Assembly: GCF_003967355.1 (NCBI RefSeq)
Contig: NZ_BIFH01000017.1
Span: 209,065-273,064, forward strand
Source of the DNA: Embleya hyalina
Lineage (GTDB): Bacteria > Actinomycetota > Actinomycetes > Streptomycetales > Streptomycetaceae
Length of the DNA stretch: 64,000 nucleotides
Direction of reading: 5' to 3'
The notes beneath the pieces are model-generated. The model was not told where the DNA came from. It did not search any database and worked only from the letters and a program-made list of their open reading frames with translations. Of this stretch, positions 55,504 to 63,996 are shown in pieces. The stretch's first letter is position 1. Every line of letters starts with the position of its first letter. A program made the translations under genes and the position numbers.

Positions 55504-55544
55504 CCGAGGGGCGCCCGACCGGTGATCGGTCGGGCGCCCCTCGG
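55504..55544. terminator. Bidirectional terminator
   Basis: A perfect 18-bp stem with a 5-base loop between the convergent Nudix and AIM24 genes. Confidence 0.88.
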
Positions 55545-55576
55545 CGTCGCTGTTCCCCGGTTTCCCGGGCCGGGTG

Positions 55577-56332
55577 CTACTGGCCCCAGGTGTTGCCGCG
55601 GACCCCGCCGTCCTGGCCGAGGCCGCGGTTGGCGAGGTAGCCGCCGGGCTGGATGAACTCGACCGGCGGAAGCAGTTCGCTGGGCTGGACCACCACGTAG
55701 CCCTCGCCCATGAAGGCCATGTTCCAGCCCTCGCCGGTGCCCCGGCGACGGCGGTAGATCCGGGCCGAGGTGGCCTGCGCCTGGAGGCTGATCTGCAACC
55801 GGGTGCTCCACGCGATCACCGCGTCGGCGTCCGCGAACACCTCGGCGCCGTGGGTGACCCGCATGATCAGCGGCTTGCCCGAGGTCATCAGCGCGATCTT
55901 GCCGTTGCCGCTGATGTCGAGGTTGTACGACCCGGCGCCGGCGATCGACTGGGCGCTCTCGATCGCGACCACGTTCCAGCTCAGCGTGCTGTCCAGGGCC
56001 AGTACGTACTGCCCGTCCACGCTCAGTCCCTCGAAGTCGAGGTCGAGCACGTGGATCGACTGGGACATGTTGGCCAGCCACATGGTGCCGGTGCCCTGCG
56101 CGCGCATCAGCTGGAGCTGTTCGCCGGTGGCCGCGGCGGCCTGCTGTTCGGCGCCGCTGCGCAGGTTTCCGTCGAAGTCGATCGCGCCCTGGTAGGCCAC
56201 CATCGAGCCGACCCGGGCCAGGCAGTGGTCCGGGTGCCCGTTGCCGAGCTGGACCTTGAGCATGTGCTCGTTCTGCAAGCTGTACCGCTCGGGGTTGTGT
56301 ACCGGCGCGTGGCCGAAAAGCGAGCTCTGCAC
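55577..56332 (-). CDS. AIM24-family protein
   Basis: A 251-residue beta-rich protein, MQSSLFGHAPVHNPERYSLQ, with the family core LKVQLGNGHPDHCLARVGSM, VAYQGAIDFDG, and a terminal EFIQPGGYLANRGLGQDGGV. There is no signal peptide. It is the third gene of a cluster with another AIM24 gene and a TerD-AIM24 fusion, all transcribed leftward. AIM24 domains occur in mitochondria and bacteria; their biochemical role is unknown. Confidence 0.83.
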   Translation of the reverse strand: MQSSLFGHAPVHNPERYSLQNEHMLKVQLGNGHPDHCLARVGSMVAYQGAIDFDGNLRSGAEQQAAAATGEQLQLMRAQGTGTMWLANMSQSIHVLDLDFEGLSVDGQYVLALDSTLSWNVVAIESAQSIAGAGSYNLDISGNGKIALMTSGKPLIMRVTHGAEVFADADAVIAWSTRLQISLQAQATSARIYRRRRGTGEGWNMAFMGEGYVVVQPSELLPPVEFIQPGGYLANRGLGQDGGVRGNTWGQ

Positions 56333-56354
56333 GGTGTTCCTCCTTGGCTCGCGG

Positions 56355-57041
56355 TCAGCCGCGCACGTGGAAACGGTCGGTGGCGTCCTCGGCCGGTTGC
56401 ACGACGACGAAGCCGTTGCCCTTGAAGGACACCTGCATCGCCTCGCCGGAACCGCGCCCGACGATGCCGCCGAGCCGCATCGAGCGTTTGGTGCCGACCT
56501 TGAGGCTGGTGCTCCAGGCGACCAGCGCGTCGGGGTCGACGTAGGTCTCGCGCTCGGCCGGGTTGAGCACCACCGGGGTGCCGCGCGTGGTGATCGCCAC
56601 CCAGCCCTGACCGGACAACTCCATGTTGAACAGGCCGTTGCCGCTGAACTTCGCGGTGACCCCGCTCACCATCTTGATCCGGTGTTCCAGGTTCTCGTCG
56701 AACGCGAGGATGTTGCTCGCGTTGACCGACAGGCCCTCACCCGGGTTGAGCTGCATGATGGCCACGTCGGCGCCGTAGTCGGCGAAGTAGATGTCGCCCT
56801 GGCCGCTGCACCGCATCAACTGCATACGTTCGCCGGTGATACCGCCGGTCACCCGGCGCTGCATGCCCTGGCCGTGGCCCTCGAAGGTGATGTAGCCCTC
56901 GTAGGCGATCATCGAGCCCTGCTTGGCCAGCACGCCGGGTGCGCCGGGCTGGATGTTGGCCCGGCAGATCTTGTGGCCGTGCGCGCTCATCCGCGCCTGG
57001 GGCGCGGTCTGCCCGTACGCGGCGATCAGTTGCTGATCCAT
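56355..57041 (-). CDS. AIM24-family protein
   Basis: A 228-residue AIM24 protein, MDQQLIAAYGQTAPQARMSA, with KICRANIQPGAPGVLAKQGS, MIAYEGYITFEG and GMQRRVTGGITGERMQLMRC. It is 7 bases from the upstream TerD fusion and 22 from the downstream paralogue, hence one operon. The three AIM24 domains are clearly diverged, which suggests a hetero-oligomer. Confidence 0.83.
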   Translation of the reverse strand: MDQQLIAAYGQTAPQARMSAHGHKICRANIQPGAPGVLAKQGSMIAYEGYITFEGHGQGMQRRVTGGITGERMQLMRCSGQGDIYFADYGADVAIMQLNPGEGLSVNASNILAFDENLEHRIKMVSGVTAKFSGNGLFNMELSGQGWVAITTRGTPVVLNPAERETYVDPDALVAWSTSLKVGTKRSMRLGGIVGRGSGEAMQVSFKGNGFVVVQPAEDATDRFHVRG

Positions 57042-57048
57042 GTTCCCC

Positions 57049-58905
57049 TCACACCTCGTAGGGCTGGACGACGATGAAGTTGTTGGCCTGCGGCGGGCAG
57101 CGGAACTGCAGGTTGACCGTCTCGCCGCTGTGTCCGGGGAACGCGGTGCGGCGCAGCCGCATCTGGGTCGTGGTGGAGACCTGCATGTCGGTACCGGTCC
57201 AGGCCACGATGGCGTTGCTGTCCGCGAAGGTCGGCCCCTGGACCGGCAACACCAGCGGGATGCCCCTGGTCTTGATCACCACGGTGCCCTGGCCGGTGAA
57301 GGTCTGCGCGAACAGCGCGCCGCCGGGGATGCCCACACCCTCGACGCGGGCCGGCTCCAGGGTCAGCCCCTCGTCGAACGCGAGCACGTTGGCCACGTTG
57401 ACGAACAGTTTGTTGCCCTGGAGTTCGACCAGGTGCAGGTGCGCGGCGTCCTCGGCGAGGAACACCTCGCCGCTGCCCTCGCAGCGCATCAGTTCGAGCG
57501 ACTGGCCGGTCTGCCGGTTGTCGAACCGGTTGCGCAGGCTCTGCCCCTGGAACTTGAACTTCACGTCGCCCTGGTAGGCCACCATGACGCCCTGGCGGGC
57601 GATCACCTTGCCGCCGGAGACGTCGACGCGGACCATCTTGGGATTCTGCTGGCTCCAGCGACCGCCGGCGGGCACCTCGCGGTACTGGTCGATGCCGTAC
57701 TGGAAGGCGGGCTCGGGCGTCGCGACGCCGACGCCCTGCTGCATGCCGGGACCGGGGGGCATGCCCTGGCCGGGCGGCGGTCCGCCCGGGCCGCCGGGGA
57801 CCGGCATCTGGAGCGTGGGCTGCATCTGGCCGGGCTGACCCTGGCCGGGGTAGCCGCCGGGTCCGGGCGGGCCGGGCGGCGGGTAGCCCCCGGGGCCGGA
57901 CGGGGGCGGGTAGCCACCGGGCTGACCCGTGCCGGGCGGCGCGGGCGGCGCCATGTGCCCCTGGTGCGGCGTCTGGTTCGGGTTCGGGTAGCCGCCGGGG
58001 CCGGGCGGGGGCGGGTAGCCTCCCGGCGCGCCGTGCGGCGGAGTGCCCGGGCCCTGCTGGTACTGCTGCGGGCCGGGCGGCGGGTAGCCGCCGGGGGCGC
58101 CGTGCGGCGGGGTGCCGCCGTACTGGGGCGGACTGTCGTACTGGGGCGGGCCGGGCGGCGGACCGCCGTGCGGCATCGCGCCGACCGGCTGGGGCGCGCC
58201 GGGCGGCGGCCCGAAGTTCGGCGTGGGCGCGGGCGGGGGCGGCGGCGGACCGCCACCGGGCGGGCCGAAGGACGGCGGCGACTGGTGCTGCTGCGGCGGC
58301 ACGCCGGCGCCGGGCGGGGCGAATCCGGGTGCCCCGCCGGGCGGCACCTGCGCGGGCGCGGACGCCTGCTCCGGCTCGTCCTCGGCGACCTCGCCGCCGA
58401 AGTTCTCCAGGAGCGCGCGCAGTCCGCCGTCGAAGCCCTGGCCGACGGCGGAGAACCGCCAGACGTCCTTCTTGTAGATGTCGGCGATCATCACCGCGCG
58501 CTCGGTGCTGAACTCGCGCCCGGTGAACGAGTAGCGCGCGACCTCCTGGCCGCCCGCCACGATCCGCAGATAGCCGGACCCGACCTGGGACATCACCCCG
58601 TCGCCGTCGATCGTCGCGGTGAACGCGAGCTTGTTGACGTGCGGCGGGACCCGGTCGAGGGTCACCCGGAAGGACTCGGTGTCACCGGCCTGCGCGCCGA
58701 GGAGTTGGATCGACTCCTCGGGCGACTTGGGCTGGTTGAAGAAGACGAAGTACCGATCGTCGGACAGCCGCTCGCCCGCGTCCAACCCGAAGCACGCGAT
58801 GTCGAACGTCAGCCCGGGGCCGTCCAACTGCACCCCGACATACAGATCGGTCCCCGCGGTCAGGTCGGACAGCTTCGACTTCTGTCCCTTCCTGAACTCG
58901 ACCAC
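57049..58905 (-). CDS. TerD domain - Pro/Gly linker - AIM24 domain fusion protein
   Basis: A 618-residue protein. The TerD domain (about 1-180: MVEFRKGQKSKLSDLTAGTD, FGLDAGERLSDDRYFVFFNQ) has the acidic residues used for calcium binding in TerD proteins. A ~200-residue linker of Pro/Gly/Gln repeats (GGYPPPGPQQYQ-like) follows. The C-terminal AIM24 domain (about 390-618) includes GVMVAYQGDVKFKFQGQSLR and IKTRGIPLVLPVQGP. GTG 58905 has GGGAG 7 bases upstream. It heads the operon with two free AIM24 proteins. A role in metal or envelope stress is inference. Confidence 0.87.
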   Translation of the reverse strand: MVEFRKGQKSKLSDLTAGTDLYVGVQLDGPGLTFDIACFGLDAGERLSDDRYFVFFNQPKSPEESIQLLGAQAGDTESFRVTLDRVPPHVNKLAFTATIDGDGVMSQVGSGYLRIVAGGQEVARYSFTGREFSTERAVMIADIYKKDVWRFSAVGQGFDGGLRALLENFGGEVAEDEPEQASAPAQVPPGGAPGFAPPGAGVPPQQHQSPPSFGPPGGGPPPPPPAPTPNFGPPPGAPQPVGAMPHGGPPPGPPQYDSPPQYGGTPPHGAPGGYPPPGPQQYQQGPGTPPHGAPGGYPPPPGPGGYPNPNQTPHQGHMAPPAPPGTGQPGGYPPPSGPGGYPPPGPPGPGGYPGQGQPGQMQPTLQMPVPGGPGGPPPGQGMPPGPGMQQGVGVATPEPAFQYGIDQYREVPAGGRWSQQNPKMVRVDVSGGKVIARQGVMVAYQGDVKFKFQGQSLRNRFDNRQTGQSLELMRCEGSGEVFLAEDAAHLHLVELQGNKLFVNVANVLAFDEGLTLEPARVEGVGIPGGALFAQTFTGQGTVVIKTRGIPLVLPVQGPTFADSNAIVAWTGTDMQVSTTTQMRLRRTAFPGHSGETVNLQFRCPPQANNFIVVQPYEV

Positions 58906-59144
58906 TGTGTGGCTCCCTTCCCCGCTTTTCCGCCGCCGGCGGTGCGGGCGCCCACCACCTGGGTCCCCGCCGCGCTCGGCACGCTACAACATCGGCTGCG
59001 CCCCGGTCGGGGTACGGCTGCGCGCCGGGCGGGCCGCTCGTGCCCCCCGGCGGGCGTGTTTCCGCGGCCGCTCCGTCCGCGTACGCGCCTCACGCTATAC
59101 GCCCGAATCCGGCGCCGCGACGACTGTGCCGAGCCGGATTCCGG

Positions 59145-59849
59145 TCAGCCGCGAGGCTTGCGGGCCGCCCGATCGCGCGTTGTCCCCGCCCGGGTACCGT
59201 CCGCAGCGGCGGTGCCCTTGCGGGCGCCGCGCGCACCGGCCGCGGCGGAGCGCCCCCGGGGCGGCGCCGGCGGCTCGGCCCCGGCGCGCGCCGGCTCCGC
59301 GTCGGCCGGATCGGTGTCGGCCTCGTCGCTCATCGCGAGCCCGCTCGCGGTCGCCACACCCTCCAGATATCCCCGCGCGCGTTCGGTGCGCGGATATGCG
59401 GCGAGCAGGGTCCAAAAACGCGGTCCGTGTCCGGGCACCAGCAAATGCGCCAACTCGTGCAGCAATACATAGTCGACGACATAGGTCGGCATGCCGCGCA
59501 GGCGGGTGGAGAGCCGGATGGTGCCGTCGACCGGCGTGCACGAACCCCAGCGGGTGTTCTGGTTGCCCACCCAGCGCACGCTCGCGGGCTCGGCCCGGCC
59601 GTCGAGATAGCGGGCGGACAACTCCCGGGCGCGGACGGCCAGGTCCTCGTCGCTGGGGCGTCGGCGGCGCTCCTGGGCGGCCAGGCGCTCCAGCATCACG
59701 CCGACCCAGCGTTTCTCCTCGGTCTGCGTCATTCGGCCGGGGAGCAGGACCACGGTTCGGTCCCCGTCCCGGTACGCCGATACGGTTCGTTTCCGCCGGG
59801 CGCTGCGACGCACCTCGACGGCACCCTGGTACGGGGCTCCGGACAGCAT
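59145..59849 (-). CDS. YgjP/SprT-like M48-type metallopeptidase
   Basis: A 234-residue predicted zinc peptidase. Core: VRRSARRKRTVSAYRDGDRT, NQNTRWGSCTPVDGTIRLST, and the metal motif YVLLHELAHLLVPGHGPRFW (HExxH plus a third His). The C-terminal ~70 residues are a disordered Ala/Arg/Pro/Lys tail. The start is uncertain. ATG 59849 fits the conserved beginning (VEVRRSARR), but GTG 59903 and GTG 59879 are also in frame and no clear Shine-Dalgarno sequence decides. Confidence 0.82.
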   Translation of the reverse strand: MLSGAPYQGAVEVRRSARRKRTVSAYRDGDRTVVLLPGRMTQTEEKRWVGVMLERLAAQERRRRPSDEDLAVRARELSARYLDGRAEPASVRWVGNQNTRWGSCTPVDGTIRLSTRLRGMPTYVVDYVLLHELAHLLVPGHGPRFWTLLAAYPRTERARGYLEGVATASGLAMSDEADTDPADAEPARAGAEPPAPPRGRSAAAGARGARKGTAAADGTRAGTTRDRAARKPRG

Positions 59850-60172
59850 GTCGTGTCCGGCCCCGGGATCCGCGACCACAACCAGGACGTTAACCGACGG
59901 CACCGACAGGGCGCGCCCGCTTCGGGCCGGCGGGGGATATTCCACATCGCTTTTCACGGGCATAATCGCGGGCATAAGCACTATTCGCGCAATAACTCCC
60001 ATTCCATTGTTCTGTGCCTGATATTTCCAAATAGCATATTCATACGCGGGCTGTGGACAACGAAATACCCGGCCCGGTCGCCGCCGGGCACGCTGGGGGC
60101 CGGTCGAGCCCGGTGCGTCGGGCCTCGATCGTCGCCGTCCGTCCACGCGTACCGTCCCCTCGGAGGCCGCCC
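59850..60172. promoter_or_regulatory. AT-rich divergent promoter region
   Basis: These 323 bases separate the divergent peptidase and ThiF-like genes and include the most AT-rich patch in this part of the window (about 59950-60050, atatttccaaatagcatatt). A single DnaA-box-like nonamer tgtggacaa is at 60052-60060. It probably holds the promoters of both genes. No gene was found inside. Confidence 0.45.
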
Positions 60173-61279
60173 ATGCGTCCGCTGCTCAAGCCCGCCCTGC
60201 GCCGGCTGTGGCGCGATCGACAGACCCTGCAACTGGGTCTGGACCCGGCTCGGGCGGTGCTGCTCGGCGGGCTCGATCCGGTGACCACCCGCTTCGTGGA
60301 GCACCTGGACGGCACCCGGGACCTGGCGCGGACCTACGAACTCGCCGACCGCGTCGGACTCCCCCGCGCCCGGGCCGCGGCGGTGCTCGACCTGCTTGCC
60401 CGGGAGGACGTGCTGGAGGACGCGTCCGGGCGGCCCACCCCGGTGCCGGCGCTGCCGCACGAGCGGGCCCGGCTCGGCCCGGACCTGACCTCGCTGGCCC
60501 TGGTGCACGGCAGCGGCGGCGCGGGCCTGGCCGCGCTGGACCGGCGCTCGCGGGCGGTGGTGGCGGTGCACGGCGCCGGTCGGGTGGGCGCGGCGGTGGC
60601 CGGGCTGCTCGCCGCCGCCGGTGTCGGCCACGTGGTGCCGGCGGATCGCCGACCGGTGCGGGCGGGCGACGCGGGGCCGGTGGCCTACGGCTGGGACGCG
60701 GAGCGACCGCGGCGGGAGACCACCGTGCGGGCCGCGCTGCGCCGGTTGGCCCCGGGGGTGCGCTGCGCGCTGCCCGCCGGGCGGGGCACCCCCGACGTCG
60801 CGGTGCTGGTCCCGGAGGGCCGTCCGGATCCGGCCCCCGGCGCCCGGCTGATCCGACAGCGGGTGCCGCACCTGTACGCCGACATCCGCGAGACCACGGG
60901 GGTGGTCGGGCCGTTCGTCCTGGTCGGCCGCTCCGCCTGCGGCCGGTGTCTGGACCTGGCCCGCAGCGACCGGGATCCGGGCTGGCCGCGCCTGCTCGCC
61001 CAACTCGCGGCGGCGCCCGGTCCGGGCGAGCCGCCGTGCGACGTGGTGCTGGCCACCGAGGTCGCCGCCCGGGCCGCGCTCCAGGTGCTCACCTTCCTCG
61101 ACGGCGGGCTGCCCACCACCGTGGACGGGACGGTGGAGATCGAGCTGCCCGACGGGCTGACCCGACGCCGGAGCTGGGCGCCGCACGCGCGGTGCGACTG
61201 CGGCGCCACCCGCCCGGCGCAAGAGGTGGGCCCCATCACACATGCCGCGCCGCCGAGTCGGACACAATGGGTCGCGTGA
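60173..61279 (+). CDS. ThiF/E1-like protein with Cys pairs (TOMM-cyclodehydratase-like)
   Basis: A 368-residue protein resembling the E1-like/leader-binding protein of azole-peptide biosynthesis. The N-terminal ~100 residues look like a winged helix (RTYELADRVGLPRARAAAVL). The Rossmann-type core starts AVVAVHGAGRVGAAVAGLLA (129-148). Zinc-type Cys pairs are GRSACGRCLDLAR and a C-terminal CDCGAT. No YcaO partner or precursor peptide is nearby, so bacteriocin synthesis is unlikely. ATG 60173 has GGAGG 7 bases upstream. It overlaps the ABC1 kinase gene. Function unknown. Confidence 0.75.
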   Translation: MRPLLKPALRRLWRDRQTLQLGLDPARAVLLGGLDPVTTRFVEHLDGTRDLARTYELADRVGLPRARAAAVLDLLAREDVLEDASGRPTPVPALPHERARLGPDLTSLALVHGSGGAGLAALDRRSRAVVAVHGAGRVGAAVAGLLAAAGVGHVVPADRRPVRAGDAGPVAYGWDAERPRRETTVRAALRRLAPGVRCALPAGRGTPDVAVLVPEGRPDPAPGARLIRQRVPHLYADIRETTGVVGPFVLVGRSACGRCLDLARSDRDPGWPRLLAQLAAAPGPGEPPCDVVLATEVAARAALQVLTFLDGGLPTTVDGTVEIELPDGLTRRRSWAPHARCDCGATRPAQEVGPITHAAPPSRTQWVA

Positions 61280-62721
61280 GCGATCTTCCGCGCAGGGCCG
61301 TCACCCGCACCGCCAAGCTCGCGTCCCTCCCGCTGGGGGTGGCCGGCCGGGCGACACTGGGCCTGGGCAGGCGCATCGGCGGCAGACCGGCCGAGATCGT
61401 CGCGGCGGAGCTGCAGGCGCGCACCGCGCAACAACTCTTCAAGGTGCTCGGGGAGTTGAAGGGCGGCGCGATGAAACTCGGGCAGGCCCTGTCGGTGTTC
61501 GAGGCGGCGCTGCCCGAGGAGGTGGCCGGGCCCTACCGCTCGGCCCTGACCAAACTTCAGGACGCGGCGCCGCCGATGCCCGCGCGCACCGTGCACAAGG
61601 CGCTCGCGGACAACCTCGGCGACGACTGGCGCACGTTGTTCGAGGAGTTCACCGAGAAGCCCGCGGCCGCCGCCTCGATCGGCCAGGTGCACCGGGCGGT
61701 CTGGCACGACGGCCGCACGGTCGCGGTCAAGATCCAATACCCCGGGGCCGGCGACGCGCTGATCTCCGATCTCAACCAGCTCGGCCACGTGGCCCGCTTC
61801 GCCGGCGCGCTGATCCCGGGCATCGACGTCAAACCGCTGATCGCCGAACTCAAGGCCCGGGTGGCCGAGGAGCTCGACTACCAGCTGGAGGCGGAGGCGC
61901 AGACCGCGCACGCCGTGGAGTTCGACGGCGACCCCGACATCTTCGTGCCGCACGTGGTGCACCAGACCGAACGGGTGCTGATCACCGAGTGGATGGACGG
62001 CACACCGCTGTCCAAGGTGATCGACAAGGGCACCCGGGAGGAGCGCGACCGGGCCGGGCACATGCTCAGCCGCTTCCTGTTCTCCGGTCCGGCCCGCACC
62101 GGCATGCTGCACGCCGACTCGCACCCGGGCAACTTCCGGCTGCTGGCCGACGGGCGTCTGGGTGTCCTGGACTTCGGCACGGTCAATCGGCTGCCCGAGG
62201 GGCTGCCCGAGCCGATCGGCCGGGCGTTCCGCCTCGCGCTCGACGGCGACGCGGACAGCGTCATGCAGGTGTTGCGCACCGAGGGCTTCGTCAAGCCGTC
62301 GATCAAGCTGGACGCCGGCGAGGTGCTCGACTACCTGCTGCCGTTCCTGGAACCGGCCGAGGTGGAGGAGTTCACCTTCACCCGGGCGTGGATGCGCGAA
62401 CAGGGCGCGCGGATCGGCGACCCGCGCAATCCCGCCTCCGCGCTGGCCCGCCAGCTCAATCTGCCGCCGAGCTATCTGCTGATCCACCGGGTCACGCTGA
62501 GCACCATCGGCGTGCTGTGTCAGCTGGGCGCCACCGCCCCCTTCCGCGAGGAGCTGGCCACCTGGCTGCCCGGCTTCGAAGACGACTACGAGGCCGAGGA
62601 GTTCGACTTCTCCCTCGAGGCGATCGAGGAGTTCGAGGACGTCGAGGAGATCGACGACGACCCGGCCGACGCACCCGCCCCGAAGAACGCGACGGGCGAC
62701 GCGGACGCCGCCGGCCGCTAG
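61276..62721 (+). CDS. ABC1/AarF (UbiB-family) atypical kinase
   Basis: A 481-residue protein of the ADCK/UbiB family. The KxGQ motif is LKGGAMKLGQALSVFE. Then PAAAASIGQVHRA (Ala-rich nucleotide loop), TVAVKIQYPG (Lys), HADSHPGNFRLL (catalytic) and LGVLDFGTVNRL (metal Asp). The tail is acidic (EEFDFSLEAIEEFEDVEEID). GTG 61276 overlaps the ThiF-like stop; an in-frame ATG at 61267 is the alternative. The pair is conserved near whiB7 in mycobacteria (Rv3197), as I recall. Members support quinone or isoprenoid lipid metabolism. Confidence 0.9.
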   Translation: MSDLPRRAVTRTAKLASLPLGVAGRATLGLGRRIGGRPAEIVAAELQARTAQQLFKVLGELKGGAMKLGQALSVFEAALPEEVAGPYRSALTKLQDAAPPMPARTVHKALADNLGDDWRTLFEEFTEKPAAAASIGQVHRAVWHDGRTVAVKIQYPGAGDALISDLNQLGHVARFAGALIPGIDVKPLIAELKARVAEELDYQLEAEAQTAHAVEFDGDPDIFVPHVVHQTERVLITEWMDGTPLSKVIDKGTREERDRAGHMLSRFLFSGPARTGMLHADSHPGNFRLLADGRLGVLDFGTVNRLPEGLPEPIGRAFRLALDGDADSVMQVLRTEGFVKPSIKLDAGEVLDYLLPFLEPAEVEEFTFTRAWMREQGARIGDPRNPASALARQLNLPPSYLLIHRVTLSTIGVLCQLGATAPFREELATWLPGFEDDYEAEEFDFSLEAIEEFEDVEEIDDDPADAPAPKNATGDADAAGR

Positions 62722-62746
62722 CCGGGGCGTGTCCCGGCGCCGATCC

Positions 62747-62803
62747 CGCGAACGCCGAAGGGCGGACACCCCGGCAAGGGGTGCCCGCCCTTCGGCGTTC
62801 GCG
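62747..62803. terminator. Strong bidirectional terminator
   Basis: A 26-bp inverted repeat (one A-C mismatch) with a 5-base loop between the ABC1 gene and the convergent wblC operon. Confidence 0.88.
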
Positions 62804-62814
62804 AACCGGCTCGG

Positions 62815-63036
62815 CTACATCACCGCGATGGCCAGCGCCCGGCGCGCCCGCATGGAGGCGACCTCGGCCCGACGGCGCATCCTGCGCGCCACCCGAACGT
62901 GGTACGCCCTGCGTTGGAGCTCCGCCTCGCGGAGCTCCTGATCCATCCGAGCCCTCGCCAGGGCTTCGTTGATCAGATGCAACTCCCGGCTCCTGTCAAT
63001 GGGAAGAACTGCGTTCGTGTCGTGAATGTGCTTCAT
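62815..63036 (-). CDS. Small basic protein downstream of wblC
   Basis: A 73-residue protein, MKHIHDTNAVLPIDRSRELH, rich in Arg and Ala and predicted almost wholly helical (LINEALARARMDQELREAEL). It sits 59 bases after wblC on the same strand, a position that to my recollection is conserved in Streptomyces. It may be co-induced with wblC. Function unknown. Confidence 0.75.
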   Translation of the reverse strand: MKHIHDTNAVLPIDRSRELHLINEALARARMDQELREAELQRRAYHVRVARRMRRRAEVASMRARRALAIAVM

Positions 63037-63095
63037 GGGTTCCTGCGCGTACGCGCGATCTCTGGTCCTGGTGCGTCGGGGTCCCGCCGGCGGGG

Positions 63096-63371
63096 TCACG
63101 CGGCGACCTCCGTCTTGCGCGGACGGCCACGGGGACGCTTGCGGGCGACGACGACGCCCTGCACGAAGAGCTCGCCGCCCCACACGCCCCAGGGCTCGCG
63201 GCGCTCGAGCGCGCCCTGCAGGCACATCTCGCGCACCGGGCACTCGCGGCACAGGGCCTTCGCGTACTCGACGTCCTCCGGGGACTCGGCGAAGAAGACC
63301 TCGGGGTCGTAGGAACGGCAGGGGATCGTGGACTCGAGCTGCTCGACGTCCTCGAAACCGGTGAGGGTCAT
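63096..63371 (-). CDS. wblC: WhiB7-type antibiotic-resistance regulator WblC
   Basis: A 91-residue WhiB-family activator. Cluster ligands are Cys18, Cys41, Cys44 and Cys50, followed by the EPWGVWGGE turn and an AT-hook RPRGRPRK near the C-terminus, which distinguishes WhiB7/WblC. It acts with the primary sigma factor on multidrug-resistance genes after ribosome-targeting antibiotics. ATG 63371 has a perfect GGAGGT 7 bases upstream; the open frame to 63617 is the leader. The leader carries an attenuator (see below). Confidence 0.96.
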   Translation of the reverse strand: MTLTGFEDVEQLESTIPCRSYDPEVFFAESPEDVEYAKALCRECPVREMCLQGALERREPWGVWGGELFVQGVVVARKRPRGRPRKTEVAA

Positions 63372-63499
63372 CAGGTCTACCTCCGATGTCGCTGTGGCTG
63401 TACTGCCGGGTGCGGGGGGTTTGCCGTGGGGCACGTGGTGCTCCTGTGATTCGTGGGACTCGCGTCCCCGGTGGTCGCTACTCGGTCTTTGCTGACAGC

Positions 63500-63579
63500 C
63501 GACAAAAGACAAGGGCCGCGGATCCCGGTGTTCGGGATTCCGCGGCCCTGGAGGGTGCCGACCTGACGTCTCGTCAGGT
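63500..63579 (-). promoter_or_regulatory. Transcription attenuator in the wblC leader
   Basis: Reading leftward, an 8-bp hairpin (63579-63572 with 63568-63561, loop 3) overlaps the end of a short upstream ORF. An intrinsic terminator follows: a 16-bp stem with one bulge (63549-63533 with 63527-63512), then tgtcttttgtc. This is about 140 bases before the wblC ATG. The layout fits ribosome-mediated attenuation, in which slow translation of the leader ORF prevents the terminator. Confidence 0.8.
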
Positions 63580-63633
63580 CCTGTTCCTCCAGGACGGATA
63601 CCCGTTGTTCCCGGCAAAGCCGGCCATGGTCAT
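63574..63633 (-). CDS. Leader peptide ORF of wblC
   Basis: A 19-codon ORF (MTMAGFAGNNGYPSWRNRT) whose stop codon lies inside the small hairpin just before the terminator, as expected for a sensing uORF. A second ATG two codons in could be the start. No strong ribosome-binding site is seen. The same frame is open much further upstream (to 63996), so the true start is not certain. Confidence 0.5.
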   Translation of the reverse strand: MTMAGFAGNNGYPSWRNRT

Positions 63634-63996
63634 GCCATTGGCCCGCTGCGATTCCTGCTTCTGCGCCTGCTCGCAAGCCGCCGCGCTCGACGGTCGCTCG
63701 TCGCGACGCGCCTTCGCCGCCTGCTCGCCTTGCCACGGACCCTCGGCGCTGTCCGCCAGACCGACGAGTCCTGAGGCGCCCGCTGCTGCGGACACACCAC
63801 TGCCGTTGCCGCGCAGTCGCGCGGAGGCGGTGATCAGGGCATCGGTCCCGGCATAGGACGTCACCACGGGGAGCCCGGCCAGGCCGGACGTGGACACGGA
63901 GAGATCGGCATGCGACAGCTTGGCGGAGCCCACCGACACCACGACCGGAGTGACGGCGAACGCCTGACGCTGGGCTTTCAAGTTCCTGGTAATCAC
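63634..63996 (-). other. Open frame in front of the wblC uORF
   Basis: The uORF frame stays open from a GTG at 63996 (MITRNLKAQRQAFAVTPVVV) with moderately coding-like third positions. No family is recognised and composition is Ala/Ser/Gly-rich. It could be a small gene ending in the leader, a longer uORF, or chance in GC-rich DNA. The wblC promoter should also lie in this stretch or to its right. Confidence 0.25.

Noticed and set aside
55577-58905. Full tellurite-resistance (ter) operon
   Set aside because: Only one TerD domain is present, fused to AIM24; no TerC, TerB or further TerD genes are adjacent.
60052-60060. DnaA-box-like nonamer in an AT-rich patch
   Set aside because: It is a single site with no cluster, no dnaA/dnaN neighbours and no GC-skew evidence, so not an origin.
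60173-62721. Azole-modified peptide (TOMM) biosynthetic cluster
   Set aside because: Only the E1-like gene is present. No YcaO, dehydrogenase or precursor peptide gene is found, and the neighbours are core genes.
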